From Alistipes sp. (GTDB lineage: Bacteria > Bacteroidota > Bacteroidia > Bacteroidales > Rikenellaceae), in the NCBI GenBank assembly GCA_017504485.1, contig JAFVRC010000016.1:1-64000 (forward strand): DNA of 64,000 nucleotides, read 5' to 3'. Below the pieces are notes generated by a model. That model did no database searches. It was not told the DNA's origin and saw nothing but the letters and a program-made list of their open reading frames with translations. Positions 27,113 to 40,549 of the stretch are shown here, piece after piece. How positions within the stretch are numbered: position 1 is the stretch's first letter; the number at the start of each line of letters is the position of its first letter. A program made the position numbers and the translations under genes.

Positions 27113-27949
27113 CTAACTCCGAATTTGAATTGCAGCGTCGGTGCAAGTCACTCGGCCATGGCTCAAAAGTACGCCGAGCGAGCGTTTGAAGAGCTTTTTG
27201 CTCATATTCAGCTTCTCGCGAATCTCCTCGGGAGAGCTACTGTCCGTAAGGGCGAGCGAGCCGCCGGCCGCAACAACTGCATCGTAGAGAATCTCAGCCG
27301 AGTCTTTGACCTGCGCAAAGCCCTTCTGCTGCAACGAGAGGTCGATGCGGCGGTCGTCCGTGACACGCGATACGAAGGCCTGCACCCTGTCGCCGAGCGC
27401 GATGGGGCGGAAGAGTTGATTCTTGTACAACATTCCCCAATGGCGGTTCTCGACAATGCAGCGGAAGCCTATCGGGCTCTCCGACACAACGAGGGCCTCG
27501 ACCTGCTGGCGCGGAGCAACCGTGACAATATCGTCGTTATTGACATAGGCTTTAAGCTTGTTGGTCGCCACGCAGCGCGACGTGATGCTATCGACGTACA
27601 TATAGACAGCGTAGTGGTGTCCTACGACGATGCCGCCCTGTTGATTGCGGTTCGGGAGGAACAGATCCTTGCCCGTAACGCCCCAATCGAGGAATGCACC
27701 GTGGATATTCTTATCCACAACCTCGAGCCACGCCACACGCCCGACCGTAATCTTCGGCCTCTCGGTCGTGGCGACGATACGATCCTCCGAGTCGTGATAG
27801 ACGAACACCTCAACCTCGTCGCCCACCCTCTGCGTGAGCGACACATAGCGGTTCGGCAGCAGCACCTCGGCACCCTCCTCGTCAGCGAGGTAGAGGCCGT
27901 AGTCCGACACGCGCGACACGCTCAACGTCTGAATCTCTCCGATTTTCAT
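27113..27949 (-). CDS. CvfB-like S1 RNA-binding protein
   Basis: The 278-residue protein has S1-type OB folds: GEIQTLSVSRVSDYGLYLAD at the N-terminus, VGRVAWLEVVDKNIHGAFLDWG in the middle and GDRVQAFVSRVTDDRRIDLSLQ near 200. A winged-helix-like C-terminus follows (SSPEEIREKLNMSKKLFKRSLGVLLSHGRV). This is the layout of CvfB/YitL, an RNA-binding regulator first described for virulence in Staphylococcus. A TATTTTTG -7 box is at 27970-27977 on the minus strand. It is monocistronic. Confidence 0.9.
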   Translation of the reverse strand: MKIGEIQTLSVSRVSDYGLYLADEEGAEVLLPNRYVSLTQRVGDEVEVFVYHDSEDRIVATTERPKITVGRVAWLEVVDKNIHGAFLDWGVTGKDLFLPNRNQQGGIVVGHHYAVYMYVDSITSRCVATNKLKAYVNNDDIVTVAPRQQVEALVVSESPIGFRCIVENRHWGMLYKNQLFRPIALGDRVQAFVSRVTDDRRIDLSLQQKGFAQVKDSAEILYDAVVAAGGSLALTDSSSPEEIREKLNMSKKLFKRSLGVLLSHGRVTCTDAAIQIRS

Positions 27950-27969
27950 CCTATGCGATTTTTACGCCG

Positions 27970-27977
27970 CAAAAATA
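27970..27977 (-). promoter_or_regulatory. -7 box (TATTTTTG) of the S1-domain gene
   Basis: It is a full match to TAnnTTTG on the minus strand, 20 bp before the start at 27949. Confidence 0.5.
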
Positions 27978-28092
27978 CTAATTCTATTCAAGAATTAAAA
28001 ATTACGAGGGTGCTAATCGTCGCTTTTCGGGCGGTTCAACCCCAAAACGGGACGCTTGGCCGTGCTGATTCCTAACCTTTTGCGCTTTTTCA

Positions 28093-28100
28093 TATCTTTG
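28093..28100 (+). promoter_or_regulatory. -7 box (TATCTTTG) of the large outer membrane protein
   Basis: It is a full match to TAnnTTTG, 24 bp upstream of the ATG at 28125. The -33 box is not obvious. Confidence 0.55.
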
Positions 28101-28124
28101 CAGGTAGAACAAACCCAACCGAAG

Positions 28125-31100
28125 ATGTCGAAGAGAGGATACATTACACTTGTGGCCATATTTGCCATTCTCGCTGCATCGGCCGCCAACCGCACACGCC
28201 TCAGCTTCCGACTGCTCGACGCTGCGAGCAAACGAGGCCTTCCCGGGGCTGTTATAGAGGTGGCACCGACGAGCGATGCAACCGACAAGAGCTACTACAC
28301 CTCGGGGCGCGACGGCTACACCGAGGTTGCATTGAACAAAGGCGAGTACAAGATTGTCGCCTCGTTTGTCGGCTACGAGGACAAGACTATGGTCTGTCGT
28401 GCCGAAGGCGAGCGGATGTCGCTGGGAGATATACTTATGCACGAGGGCGTTACGAAGATTGATGCTGTAGTTAAGCAGGTGCATCAGTTCCGCACAACGC
28501 AGAATGCCGACACGCTGATATACAACGCCGAGGCCTTCAAGACCACCAAGGATGCAGAGGCCGAGCGACTGCTGTCGAAGATGCCGGGCATAGTGGTCGA
28601 GGATGGGCAGGTAGAGGTGCAAGGCGAGCAGGTGAAGCGCGTATTTGTGGATGGCGACGAGTTCTTCGGCGAGGATGTAACGATGGCCATAAAGAGCATT
28701 CCGGCCGAGATTATCGACAAGGTGGAGGTGTTCGACAAGCTCAGCGACGAGGCAGAGTTCGCGGGCATCGACGATGGCGACAGCTACAAGGCGATAAACT
28801 TCGTTACCAAGAAGAAGATGCGCAACGGTTGGTTCGGAAAGGCCTATGCGGGGCTCGGCTGGCAACCGCAGAACGACGCTGCGTCGTTCAACCCCAAGTA
28901 TCTCGTCGGAGGCAACATCAACTCCTTCCACAACAAGCAGAAGGTGACGCTCATAGCCCTCTTCAACAACATCAACCAGCAAAACTTCTCATTCGAGGAT
29001 CTGCTGGGCGTGAATACCTCCTCGCAGCGCGGAGGTCGTGGTGGCGGAGGCGGAGGCAACCAATTTATGGTGCGGCCACAGCCGGGAGTGGCTCTTGTGA
29101 ATGCCGTGGGCCTCAACTACAACGACGTATGGGGCGCGCGCAAGCAGGTGAAGTTCCAAGGCAGCTACTTCTTCAACAACACCTCGACACGCAACATCTC
29201 CGAGACGACGACGTGGTATGAGCATCCTGCCCCTTACGGCACAGCATACAACATCGCCGAGAGCCGCAAAACAAACAACAACCACCGACTAAATGCCCGC
29301 CTCGACTGGCGCATATCGCGCATACAGCAGCTCGTGTCGCGCACCTCCATAAGCTATCAGGGGCACCGCCCGACGAGCAACAGCGAAGGCTACTCGAACA
29401 GCGATACGGAGTTCGACACACTCGATATGGAGGATATATCGCACCGTGCATTGGCCTACAATGCACGCTCGACGGAGAATCGTATGCGCGGCATCAATGC
29501 CAACGAGTTTCTGCAATACCGCCTGCGCCTCGGTGCACCCGGCCGCACGATGACCGTGACGGCACGCGCCGGCTACCGCGACAACCGCGCCATGCGACAC
29601 ATAATGGAGAACCGCGCCGAAGCAATACCTTATGACGATGTGCGCTACAGCGAGCTCTACGACCTCTACTTCGGCGAGGGTGCCGCGTGGCAGTCGATGC
29701 GCGACAATACGCTGATGTTCAACCCTATATACGAACTCATTAATGTACCCACCTACACCTACAACCTGCAAGGAGGCCTCAACTACAACGAGCCAATAGC
29801 GCGTAATTGGACCTTTATGGTGCAGTACAACGTCATCTATCGCAACCAGACCAAGCATCAGGAGGCGTGGAACACCGACTACGACTTCGCCACCACCGAC
29901 GACTCACGCCGCATAGGTGCCCTCTCGATAAACTCGACAGCCTCGACACTCACACACCGCGTAGGCCCCGGCATACGCTACTCGAAGAAGCGCAACACCT
30001 TTGTGCTGCGACTCTTCTACGAAAACCTCTCGCGTGCGGGCGACTTTGCCAATGGCGAGAACGTATCGAGCCTCGTGCGCAAAACGTACCACATACCGCG
30101 TTACTTCGCGATGTTGCGCTACGCCTTCAACCCCAACAACTCGCTGCGCATACAATTTCGCTCATCGACCGACGCGCCTAGCGTAACACAGCTGCACCAC
30201 GTCTTTGACGTATCGTCGCCTCAACACATCAGCATCGGCAACAAAGGGCTTGCCCCCGAGTACTCACACAGCGGAAACATACGATACACTCTCTCGCTAC
30301 CCGACAAGGGGCAGACATTTATGGCTATGATTCGCGGAGAGTACTACCAAAATGCCATATCGACCTCAATACTCTACAACTCACGCGGCTGGGCAATGCC
30401 CGACGAGATGGACGGGGTGCCGATACCCAAGGATGAGCACGGCAAGCCTTACCGCCCGACGCAGATTACCTCCTACGAGAATATCGACGGACTATGGAGC
30501 GTGAGTGCCAACCTCTCGTATGGCATACCACTCAACTTTATGCGCTGCAATCTCAACCTATCGACGAGTGTTCGCTACGCCGTGGTACCGAGTGCCATCT
30601 ACGATGCGGGGCGCACGCCGGCCGACCTTCTGGAGAGCATTGCGGCACACAGATACTCGGTGAACCGAGCCAACAACATAGGCTATACCTTCCGACTCGC
30701 ACTCGGCAGCAACATATCCGAGAACATCGACTTCACGGTGGCGTGGCGCGGCACCTACAACCAGGCGTGGAACAGCGCGATGCAGAGCCCAAGTGGAGAG
30801 AACTCAATCAACGACTACTTCCAGCACCGCCTCTCGGCCTCGGTGAAGTGGATATTTGGTGCTGGATTTACACTGACAGCCAATGCCGCCTATCACCAAT
30901 ATATCGGCTTTGCGAACAGCTACAACGAGCAGTATGTATTGTGCAACATCCACTTCGGCAAGCAACTCTTCAAGAACCGTCGCGGCGAGGTACTCATCGG
31001 CATAAACGACCTGCTCAACCAAAACACTGCCTTCCGCCGTGCGACAGGCTCGGGATATACACGCAACGTAACGAACAGCACCATAGGCCGTTATATTATG

Positions 31101-31229
31101 GCACAGTTTGTATATAATCTGCGTAGCTTCAGCGGCAAGGGCTCTCGCAACACCTCCGTCAACAACTTTGGCGAGCCGCGAGGAGGGCGCACGCTGCGCG
31201 GAGAAAGTTCCGACCGCAACCTATTCTGA
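28125..31229 (+). CDS. TonB-dependent receptor-like outer membrane barrel
   Basis: The 1034-residue protein has a signal peptide, a carboxypeptidase-regulatory-like Ig domain (about 22-100: LSFRLLDAASKRGLPGAVIEV), a plug-like domain (KMPGIVVEDGQVEVQGEQVKRVFVDG, then IPAEIIDKVEVFDKLSD) and a long C-terminal beta-barrel of the OMP_b-brl_3 type. A Gly/Arg-rich surface loop (RGGRGGGGGGN) is seen near residue 305. There is no SusD partner, and the following genes are an unrelated permease and UvrA, so the substrate cannot be guessed. The chosen start gives a short signal sequence 24 bp after a -7 box. Confidence 0.85.
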   Translation: MSKRGYITLVAIFAILAASAANRTRLSFRLLDAASKRGLPGAVIEVAPTSDATDKSYYTSGRDGYTEVALNKGEYKIVASFVGYEDKTMVCRAEGERMSLGDILMHEGVTKIDAVVKQVHQFRTTQNADTLIYNAEAFKTTKDAEAERLLSKMPGIVVEDGQVEVQGEQVKRVFVDGDEFFGEDVTMAIKSIPAEIIDKVEVFDKLSDEAEFAGIDDGDSYKAINFVTKKKMRNGWFGKAYAGLGWQPQNDAASFNPKYLVGGNINSFHNKQKVTLIALFNNINQQNFSFEDLLGVNTSSQRGGRGGGGGGNQFMVRPQPGVALVNAVGLNYNDVWGARKQVKFQGSYFFNNTSTRNISETTTWYEHPAPYGTAYNIAESRKTNNNHRLNARLDWRISRIQQLVSRTSISYQGHRPTSNSEGYSNSDTEFDTLDMEDISHRALAYNARSTENRMRGINANEFLQYRLRLGAPGRTMTVTARAGYRDNRAMRHIMENRAEAIPYDDVRYSELYDLYFGEGAAWQSMRDNTLMFNPIYELINVPTYTYNLQGGLNYNEPIARNWTFMVQYNVIYRNQTKHQEAWNTDYDFATTDDSRRIGALSINSTASTLTHRVGPGIRYSKKRNTFVLRLFYENLSRAGDFANGENVSSLVRKTYHIPRYFAMLRYAFNPNNSLRIQFRSSTDAPSVTQLHHVFDVSSPQHISIGNKGLAPEYSHSGNIRYTLSLPDKGQTFMAMIRGEYYQNAISTSILYNSRGWAMPDEMDGVPIPKDEHGKPYRPTQITSYENIDGLWSVSANLSYGIPLNFMRCNLNLSTSVRYAVVPSAIYDAGRTPADLLESIAAHRYSVNRANNIGYTFRLALGSNISENIDFTVAWRGTYNQAWNSAMQSPSGENSINDYFQHRLSASVKWIFGAGFTLTANAAYHQYIGFANSYNEQYVLCNIHFGKQLFKNRRGEVLIGINDLLNQNTAFRRATGSGYTRNVTNSTIGRYIMAQFVYNLRSFSGKGSRNTSVNNFGEPRGGRTLRGESSDRNLF

Positions 31230-31273
31230 CAGACCGACAAAGTGGCCGAGAGCACCCTATAACGAAAAAATAA

Positions 31274-31305
31274 TTTGTCAGCAGACGATTTTTTCACTAT
31301 ATTTG
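31274..31305 (+). promoter_or_regulatory. Promoter of the TauE/SafE-like gene
   Basis: TTTG (31274-31277), 20 bases, TATATTTG (31298-31305): both boxes are perfect. The ATG at 31310 falls where transcription should start, so the message may be leaderless. Confidence 0.8.
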
Positions 31306-31309
31306 GGCT

Positions 31310-32095
31310 ATGGATTGGAATATCGCCATAATACTCGTTGTGTCGGGCATTGTCGTGGGCATAATAAACACCCTCGCCGGAGGAGGGTCGATTATCACAA
31401 TGACGATGTTCATGGCTCTCGGCCTACCGATAAACATAGCAAACGGAACAAACCGTATCGCCGTGCTGATGCAAAATCTCACGGCGACACTTACCTTTAT
31501 ACGCAAAAAGATGCTCAACCTGCGGCAGGGGCTGATGCTCTCGCTGCCCGTCATCGTCGGAAATATAGCCGGCTCGCTGCTCGCCACGCAGATTAACCAA
31601 ACCATCTTCAAGATATGCTTCGGGGCGATACTCGTCGTCATACTCTTCTACCTGATATTCGACAACCGAATTAAGATTCGCGAGGGGCACAACTTCGCAA
31701 TCAAGCCGTGGCACTACCTATGGTTTCTGATTATAGGCTTCTATGGCGGATACATATATGTCGGCATCGGCTACCTCATATTGGCCATCACGCTCTGGTC
31801 GATGCGTATGGATATCGTCACGGCCAATGTCATCAAGGGCTTCGTAATACTCATCGCCACCCCCTTCTCGCTCGCTGTCTTTATGTTCAGCGGGCAGTGC
31901 GACTACCTCTTCGGTCTGCTGCACGGCGCGGGCAACATCATAGGCTCGTTTTTTGCGTCGTACTACGCCGTACATTGGGGCAAGGGCTTCATAAAGGTGT
32001 TTATGGCCTTTATCGTATCGGTATGTTTCGCCGACCTTGTAGGGTGGATATCGCTTAACGACCTCTTTTTTTCGCTGATGCACATCGGCAAATAG
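31310..32095 (+). CDS. TauE/SafE family permease
   Basis: This 261-residue membrane protein has about eight hydrophobic helices. It belongs to the sulfite/organosulfonate exporter-like family (UPF0721). The family's first repeat signature is [29 protein letters not shown], and the second half shows [17 protein letters not shown]. Substrates in this family vary, and the sequence alone does not define one. The first helix begins at residue 5, so the ATG at 31310 cannot be far from the true start. uvrA follows after 10 bp. Confidence 0.87.
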   Translation: MDWNIAIILVVSGIVVGIINTLAGGGSIITMTMFMALGLPINIANGTNRIAVLMQNLTATLTFIRKKMLNLRQGLMLSLPVIVGNIAGSLLATQINQTIFKICFGAILVVILFYLIFDNRIKIREGHNFAIKPWHYLWFLIIGFYGGYIYVGIGYLILAITLWSMRMDIVTANVIKGFVILIATPFSLAVFMFSGQCDYLFGLLHGAGNIIGSFFASYYAVHWGKGFIKVFMAFIVSVCFADLVGWISLNDLFFSLMHIGK

Positions 32096-32105
32096 CACGC
32101 ACGAC

Positions 32106-34921
<2,816 letters not shown>

Positions 34922-34925
<4 letters not shown>

Positions 34926-36364
34926 AAGATGTAGTTCAGACCGATATTGGTGCCGAAGTTACCGTCCTGCTTACGGTTGAGCGGGAAGGCGAACTCAGCC
35001 GAGAGGATAAAGTTGCGGTTCATCGCCAGCTTAACACCCAGACCTGCGCTCATGTGCAGTTTCTCCTTGCCCCCCTGATATATCAAGTCGAGTTCGTTAG
35101 GCGTGAATTGCTGCATGCCGTCGAGTGAGCGGCCGGTTTGGCGTATCTGCTTCATCTCGGCGAGGCGGTAAGGTTGCACACACGCACCCATATCGAAGAA
35201 TGGATTTGTGGCCAAGTACCAATTCTGCTTGATGAACTTGAACGACACTATCTTGAAGCGCATCTCGACATTTGCCCACGCATAACCGTCGCCCACAACG
35301 CTGTTGTAGCGAACACCGCGCACGGTGTTGATACTTCCCAGGCCATCCGACACTATCTGACGCAGATAGAGCGTGTTGATGCACTGCAAACTGTAATAAG
35401 GAGCATTGCCCGCCACCTTACCCTGATAGGCGAGGTGATAGGCAAAGGTTATGCGGTCGCGCCACACGGGAACATAGTGGCGGAAGTGCGCCGCAAGTTT
35501 GAGGTAGTGGTTGCGCCCCTGCACGATGTCGGGCGAGCCAAAGGCGTAGAGCTCGGCCCAGATACCACGCGAAGGGTCGGCCTCATGCTCGCGATTGTCG
35601 AATACCAAACCCGCCTTCAACTCGATATGGTGACCACCCTCGGCCTCGTCGGCCTTGATGAGGCCGGCACGACGGTAGAGCTGCCACAGCGTGCCGCTAT
35701 GAATATCGTTCTCCTTGAGGTGATGGTTAGTGGTCTCGCCATTCGTATCGCAAGCCACATCGTACTTGCGCAGCGTGATGTCACTGATGTCGTACCACCA
35801 GTACGAAAGACCCGCCGCCCAGCGGAACTTACTCGTGTAGATATTGCCTTGGAAGTCGGCTAGCACACGAATCATATTGCGACGTATGTTGTACATCGCC
35901 ACGCGGTGCTCCTGCTTCTTGCCACTCGCATAGGCAGGATTGTATGGGGCCGCCGCGCCATTGAAGCCCATAAACGGATACATCGTATTGAGCGAGTAGG
36001 TGGCGGCAGCCGTGAGGCGCACATTCGGAATCAGATACTTCGAGTCGTAGAAGAAGTGGGCCGTAGCCTGACCTCCCGTGGTATAGAAGCCCTCGATATG
36101 GAGCTTGTGGCGGTACTGCGGATACTCCTTGCCATCGCCATAGTCGAAGAGCTCGACAAGAGCACCCATCTGAAAGCCCGTGTCGCTATTATAGCCCACG
36201 GCAGGGAAAGGGGCAACATTCCAACCCGTCTTGATCGTCTGACCGGCGGCATTCTTCTGCACCTTCTTACCCTTCTTCGGGGCTTTGGCATCGCCCTCCG
36301 CCGCTGTGGCCGTGGCCGCAACGAGAAGCGCAAAGGAGGAGAGTAGGAGTAGTAATCTTTTCAT
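34922..36364 (-). CDS. Omp85/BamA-like surface antigen beta-barrel
   Basis: The 480-residue outer membrane protein has a signal peptide (LLLLSSFALLVAATATA) and a Lys-rich linker, with no POTRA domains. A barrel of the bacterial surface antigen type fills the rest: WNVAPFPAVGYNSDTGFQMG is the usual first strand, SINTVRGVRYNSVVGDGYAWANVEMRF holds the lid-loop RG motif, and the chain ends with a terminal Phe. It is probably a phylum-specific Omp85-like protein of unknown cargo. It is co-transcribed with the DUF819 permease gene (5 bp apart). Confidence 0.82.
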
Positions 36365-36369
36365 CTGTT

Positions 36370-37542
36370 CTATCGAATATATGATAATAATTCTGCCATT
36401 ATAACCCCGAAATGGTTGCCGAGGGCATAACCCACAATACCGGCTGCGAGGCCCGTGATGATAGCCCTACGATTGCGCATAGCCGCTGCGGCCATAGGCA
36501 CAAAGGGCGGCGAGTTGATGAAGGCCACCGACGATATAATCATCGAGTCGGCATCTACGCGCAGTACTCTGCAAAAGAAGACGTGCAGCATAAGCGAGCC
36601 AAAGACGGCAATCGACATAAAGAGTATTTGCGACAGACCGCCCACCAAGTCGAGCTTCGAGAAGTCGGCCATCGAGGCTATAACCATGCTGAAGATATAG
36701 ATAAGGTACATACCCATATCATAGCCATAGTCGAGGTGATGTATCGGGGCGACAAACGAGCCAACGACACCGAGCGTCGTGAGCAACAATATAAAGACCA
36801 CCATAAACCACCCCTCGGGCACCACGAAAGCCACCGCAGCCGAGAGTGCCACGACGACAAACGCGGCAGTGACGACGGCCGCCATCTGCTTCACACCACG
36901 CCGCGACAACATACCTCGATAGGGGTTCTCCTTCGCCCGCATAACCTCGCGGTCAATAGCCGCAGCGTCGGCCTCCGAGATATTCGCAGCATGCTCGCCA
37001 TAGAGGCGGCGGAAAAGGCGGATGCCTAGGCTGAAGAGAAAGACGAAGTAGAGGAACGAGATGATGATATCGTAGGAGTTAATCAGAACGAATGTTTCGC
37101 TCTGCACGCGGAAGATAGCCTGCAAGGCAGCGGCATTGAGCGTGCCTCCCGTGTACATTCCCGAGATGATTCCGCCCACCTCGGCACCCTCGGCCATACG
37201 GTAGCCGCAAGCGAGGTAACCCACCACCACCGAGATAGCTACCGAGAGGAAGCCACTCGCCACAACCCTAATCTGCAACCCCGCCTCGGAGCGCGAGAAG
37301 GAGCACTGAAAGAGCATCATAGGTATGGCCAGCGGAATGAGAACATTCGGCATCAGCTGCTGCAACGGCACAATCTGCTCGGGCATCGGGATGTTACCAA
37401 CAATAAGGCCTATGCCATAGAGAATCATTATCGGGCCCACACGGTCGAGCATTGGGTAGCGACGACAGAGCCATATAACACCGGCCGGCGTTAGGCAGAA
37501 GAGTAGCGTAAGAACGATGTAATTGAGTATTGTTATAGCCAT
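36370..37542 (-). CDS. DUF819 family membrane protein
   Basis: The 390-residue polytopic inner-membrane protein has about ten hydrophobic segments and the family-like motif GGIISGMYTGGTLNAAALQAIF, with a related feature in the C-terminal half (SSVAFINSPPFVPMAAAAMRN). DUF819 (YjcL-like) proteins are putative transporters with inverted-repeat topology, and the substrate is unknown. The gene lies directly upstream of the Omp85-like porin, so an inner/outer membrane pair is possible. TACATTTG (37574-37581, minus) is a likely -7 box. Confidence 0.82.
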   Translation of the reverse strand: MAITILNYIVLTLLFCLTPAGVIWLCRRYPMLDRVGPIMILYGIGLIVGNIPMPEQIVPLQQLMPNVLIPLAIPMMLFQCSFSRSEAGLQIRVVASGFLSVAISVVVGYLACGYRMAEGAEVGGIISGMYTGGTLNAAALQAIFRVQSETFVLINSYDIIISFLYFVFLFSLGIRLFRRLYGEHAANISEADAAAIDREVMRAKENPYRGMLSRRGVKQMAAVVTAAFVVVALSAAVAFVVPEGWFMVVFILLLTTLGVVGSFVAPIHHLDYGYDMGMYLIYIFSMVIASMADFSKLDLVGGLSQILFMSIAVFGSLMLHVFFCRVLRVDADSMIISSVAFINSPPFVPMAAAAMRNRRAIITGLAAGIVGYALGNHFGVIMAELLSYIR

Positions 37543-37670
37543 AGGCTGCGCAAATGTTACACTATTCGAAATACAAATGTAACAAAAAAGTTTAATAATG
37601 TACCAAAATATCGCATTTTATGCTAAATAAGGGATATACACGCAGACGCAACACCCCATAAAACAGACGA

Positions 37671-37714
37671 AAGCGAGCCGACCGATATGCCCGAAGGCAC
37701 ACGGTCGCTCGCTT
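37671..37714 (-). terminator. Probable terminator below mscL
   Basis: The arms aagcgagccgaccg (37671-37684) and cggtcgctcgctt (37702-37714) pair with one bulge. The T-tract on the minus strand is interrupted (TTTCGTCTGTTTT). Confidence 0.55.
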
Positions 37715-37754
37715 CATCCTTGCTGTAGCCACGCTTGGCGGCGCGGTTGGGGGC

Positions 37755-38204
37755 TTACTGCTTGTTCTTCAGCAAGTCACGAATCTCGGTGAGCAACTGC
37801 TCCTCCTTCGATGGTGCAGGAGGTGTGGCAGGTTTGGCCTCCTCCTTCTTCTTATTGAGATTCGAGAGGCGGTTCATCAACTTGACGAGCATAAAGACGC
37901 AGAAGGCGAGAATCATGAAGTCGATGCACTGCTGCAAGAAGGCACCGTAGTTCCAATAGACAGGCTCCGACGGCGCAGTGCCCTCGCTGACAACCGAGAC
38001 AGCTGCATCCTTCAAGGCCGAGAGATTGACCTTCAGGTCCTTGAAATCGACGTTACCGAGCAACATACCGATTGGAGGCATCAGTATATCATTGACCAGC
38101 GAGGTTACAATCTTACCGAAGGCTCCACCGATGATGACACCGACCGCCATATCTACGACATTGCCTTTGAGGGCAAATGCCTTAAACTCTTTCAGAAATC
38201 CCAT
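37755..38204 (-). CDS. mscL: Large-conductance mechanosensitive channel
   Basis: The 149-residue inner-membrane channel releases solutes on hypo-osmotic shock. The first helix carries the pore-lining motif [26 protein letters not shown], with ILMPPIG after it. The second helix is [21 protein letters not shown]. The C-terminal Lys/Glu/Pro-rich tail ends in the cytosolic bundle [12 protein letters not shown]. Length is normal. Confidence 0.97.
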   Translation of the reverse strand: MGFLKEFKAFALKGNVVDMAVGVIIGGAFGKIVTSLVNDILMPPIGMLLGNVDFKDLKVNLSALKDAAVSVVSEGTAPSEPVYWNYGAFLQQCIDFMILAFCVFMLVKLMNRLSNLNKKKEEAKPATPPAPSKEEQLLTEIRDLLKNKQ

Positions 38205-38238
38205 AAATTTAAGTTTTTTTTTAAGGAGTTGAGTAACT

Positions 38239-40356
38239 CTATCCGATAATCATCAACACAGCATCGGTCTGCACATTGTCGCCCTCGGCAACAAGCACCT
38301 GCTGAACCGTACCCGAGTAGTCCGACGTGATGGAGTTCTCCATCTTCATAGCCTCCAATACGGCAACCTCGGCACCGGCCGCAACCTCGTCACCCACATT
38401 CACCTTGAGGGCGATAACACGGCCCGGCAGTGGAGCCGTAACCTTATTGCCGGCAACCTGCTTCGGAGCCTCGGCCTTCGGAGCCTCGGCCGGAGCATCG
38501 ACAATCTCGATAAGCACAGCATCCGTCTGTACGTTGTCACCCTCGGCAACAAGCACCTGCTTAACGTAGCCCGATACATCGGAGGTTATCGAGTTCTCCA
38601 TCTTCATGGCCTCCAACACAACGACCTCATCACCGGCCGACACCTTATCGCCGGCCTTCACTTTGAGGCTCACGACCTTGCCCGGCAGCGGCGCAACGAC
38701 AGTCTTACCCGTCACCGGTTGCTTAACCTCAACGGCGGCCTGTTGTGTAGCCTCGCCCTGCGGAGCCTCGGCAGCAGCCTTGGCCTCGTAGGCCTTCTTC
38801 TTCAAGGCCGTAAGGTATGGCTTGGCAACCAACGGGAAGAGTTCGAGCAACAGCTCCTCCTTCTCGTTCTCGGCGAGCTTGACACCGCCGGCCTCCGGGA
38901 GCTCCGGATTTGGTTGCTTCTGATACTTCGAGATATCGTAGTTGGTCTCCTCGCGCACGCCACAAATCTGGAAGCGGAACTCTGGATCAACAGGCACAGG
39001 GGTCTTACCATACTCACCCTTCACGAGGTTTACGAACTGGTTGTTCTTCGTGGTGTACATCGCACGACCGGCCTTCAAGTCGAGGGCACAGTTGACGGCC
39101 TGTGCGCCGACAATCTGCGACGTAGGGGTAACGAGTGGCGGCAGACCGGCAGCGAGGCGCACGGTAGGGATAAGCTCCATAGCACTTGGCAGAATATCCT
39201 CCGACTTGAGAGCCTGAAGCTGTGCCACCATATTCGAGTACATACCGCCCGGAATCTCGGCCTCCTGCACGAGCTTGTTAGGGGCCGGGAAGCCGAAGTA
39301 GGCCTCAATCTTCTGCGCCGCATCGAGCAACGTAGCGAAATCCTCGGCCTCGGCTGCCTTCACAGCACGGTTGAGCTGCTCCTCGACCTCCGCAGGGGTG
39401 GCATCTGTGAGCGGGTTGAAGGCCTTTGGTGCAGGCTTATCCTTGCCAAATACAGCCTCGTTAAGCTCGGTGCGGATACCCTTCAGGTGCTCGTTAATCT
39501 TGGCAACAGCCTCCATATTAACACCCAAATCGACACCTATCTTCTGGCAATAGAGATACACAAGCTCCAAAGCAGGGGCTCCCGTGCCGCCACCAAACCA
39601 CCAGCAGTTGGTATCAACAACATCTACGCCTGCCGAGATAGCCGCATAGACCGACGCGAGGCCATAGCCCGGCGTACAGTGGGTATGGAAATCGATAGGT
39701 ATTGCAACCGCGGCCTTGAGTTTCTTGACCAAAGCCGACACGCGCTGCGGCGGGATGAGGCCCGACATATCCTTGATGGTAATCATATCGGCACCCAGAG
39801 CAGCGAGCTCCTTGGCCTTCGACACGAAGTAGTCGTCAGTGAATACCGGTGCAGGGTTCTTCTTACCCTTGATGCGGTCCCACAGCGACAGCTTCGGGTA
39901 TTTAGGGTCCACGGTGTAGCACACGGCGCAGTCGGCGATACCGCCGAACTTCTTCACATACTTGATGGTCGATTTCACGTTATCGACATCGTTCAAGCAG
40001 TCGAAGATACGCATAATGCCGAGGCCGCTCTCGATGGAGTTGCGGCAGAAGCCCTCAATAATCTCGTCAGTATATGGCGCATAACCGAAGAGGTTACGAC
40101 CACGCGACAAGGCCGTGAGGAGCGACACGTCGCCCACAGCCTGCTTGATACTCTCGAGACGATACCACGGATTCTCATTCAAGTAACGCATAACCGAGTC
40201 AGGCACGGCACCGCCCCACACCTCCATGGCATAGAAGTGGGCATCCTTGTAGAAAGGCAACACGCGCTCGATTTCCGCCTGTGTCATACGGGTTGCAAAG
40301 GACGACTGCTGGCCGTCGCGCAACGTCAAATCTCTAATTTTAAGCTCTTTAGCCAT
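38239..40356 (-). CDS. oadA: Oxaloacetate decarboxylase alpha/PycB-like with two biotinyl domains
   Basis: The 705-residue protein has an N-terminal carboxyltransferase barrel ([15 protein letters not shown], metal His in [11 protein letters not shown], carboxylated Lys in [10 protein letters not shown]) and the conserved PycB/OadA C-terminal domain to about residue 530. Two biotin-carrier domains in tandem follow, each with EAMKMEN; the biotinylated lysines are Lys585 and Lys671. The two domains are near-identical in sequence ([20 protein letters not shown]), indicating a recent duplication. No OadB or OadG gene is adjacent, so whether it decarboxylates oxaloacetate (Na+ pump) or transfers carboxyl in another complex cannot be settled here. 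Confidence 0.88.
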   Translation of the reverse strand: MAKELKIRDLTLRDGQQSSFATRMTQAEIERVLPFYKDAHFYAMEVWGGAVPDSVMRYLNENPWYRLESIKQAVGDVSLLTALSRGRNLFGYAPYTDEIIEGFCRNSIESGLGIMRIFDCLNDVDNVKSTIKYVKKFGGIADCAVCYTVDPKYPKLSLWDRIKGKKNPAPVFTDDYFVSKAKELAALGADMITIKDMSGLIPPQRVSALVKKLKAAVAIPIDFHTHCTPGYGLASVYAAISAGVDVVDTNCWWFGGGTGAPALELVYLYCQKIGVDLGVNMEAVAKINEHLKGIRTELNEAVFGKDKPAPKAFNPLTDATPAEVEEQLNRAVKAAEAEDFATLLDAAQKIEAYFGFPAPNKLVQEAEIPGGMYSNMVAQLQALKSEDILPSAMELIPTVRLAAGLPPLVTPTSQIVGAQAVNCALDLKAGRAMYTTKNNQFVNLVKGEYGKTPVPVDPEFRFQICGVREETNYDISKYQKQPNPELPEAGGVKLAENEKEELLLELFPLVAKPYLTALKKKAYEAKAAAEAPQGEATQQAAVEVKQPVTGKTVVAPLPGKVVSLKVKAGDKVSAGDEVVVLEAMKMENSITSDVSGYVKQVLVAEGDNVQTDAVLIEIVDAPAEAPKAEAPKQVAGNKVTAPLPGRVIALKVNVGDEVAAGAEVAVLEAMKMENSITSDYSGTVQQVLVAEGDNVQTDAVLMIIG

Positions 40357-40413
40357 AACTTTAGAATTTATTATAGATTTTGGTTCAGTTCATTACAAGT
40401 GTTAATGGAATAA

Positions 40414-40444
40414 CAAAGTTAATGATTTTTTCTGTTCGTGCAAC
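40414..40444 (-). promoter_or_regulatory. Promoter of the biotin carboxyltransferase gene
   Basis: On the minus strand the order is GTTG (40441-40444, one mismatch to TTTG), 19 bases, TAACTTTG (40414-40421). The leader is about 50 bases. Confidence 0.6.
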
Positions 40445-40495
40445 TTTTTAGCTGCAAAAGTTGCGCAAAATGGTCGAAAAGTGACGAAAAACGAA

Positions 40496-40530
40496 AGAGC
40501 GCACCCCGCAAATCGGGGATACGCCCTTAT
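40496..40530 (-). terminator. Terminator of the HAD lipoprotein gene
   Basis: The hairpin built on ccccg/cgggg with outer GU-containing pairs is followed on the minus strand by CTCTTTCGTTTTT. Confidence 0.75.
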
Positions 40531-40549
40531 GTTCCGAGGTTATCGAACC

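Noticed and set aside
31274..31310. A later start codon for the TauE/SafE-like gene giving it a normal leader
   Set aside because: The next in-frame Met lies beyond the first helix and the GGGS motif, which would remove a conserved part of the fold.
38719..40413. 564-codon plus-strand ORF opposite the carboxyltransferase
   Set aside because: It is a shadow of the OadA-like gene, whose catalytic and biotin motifs are unambiguous.
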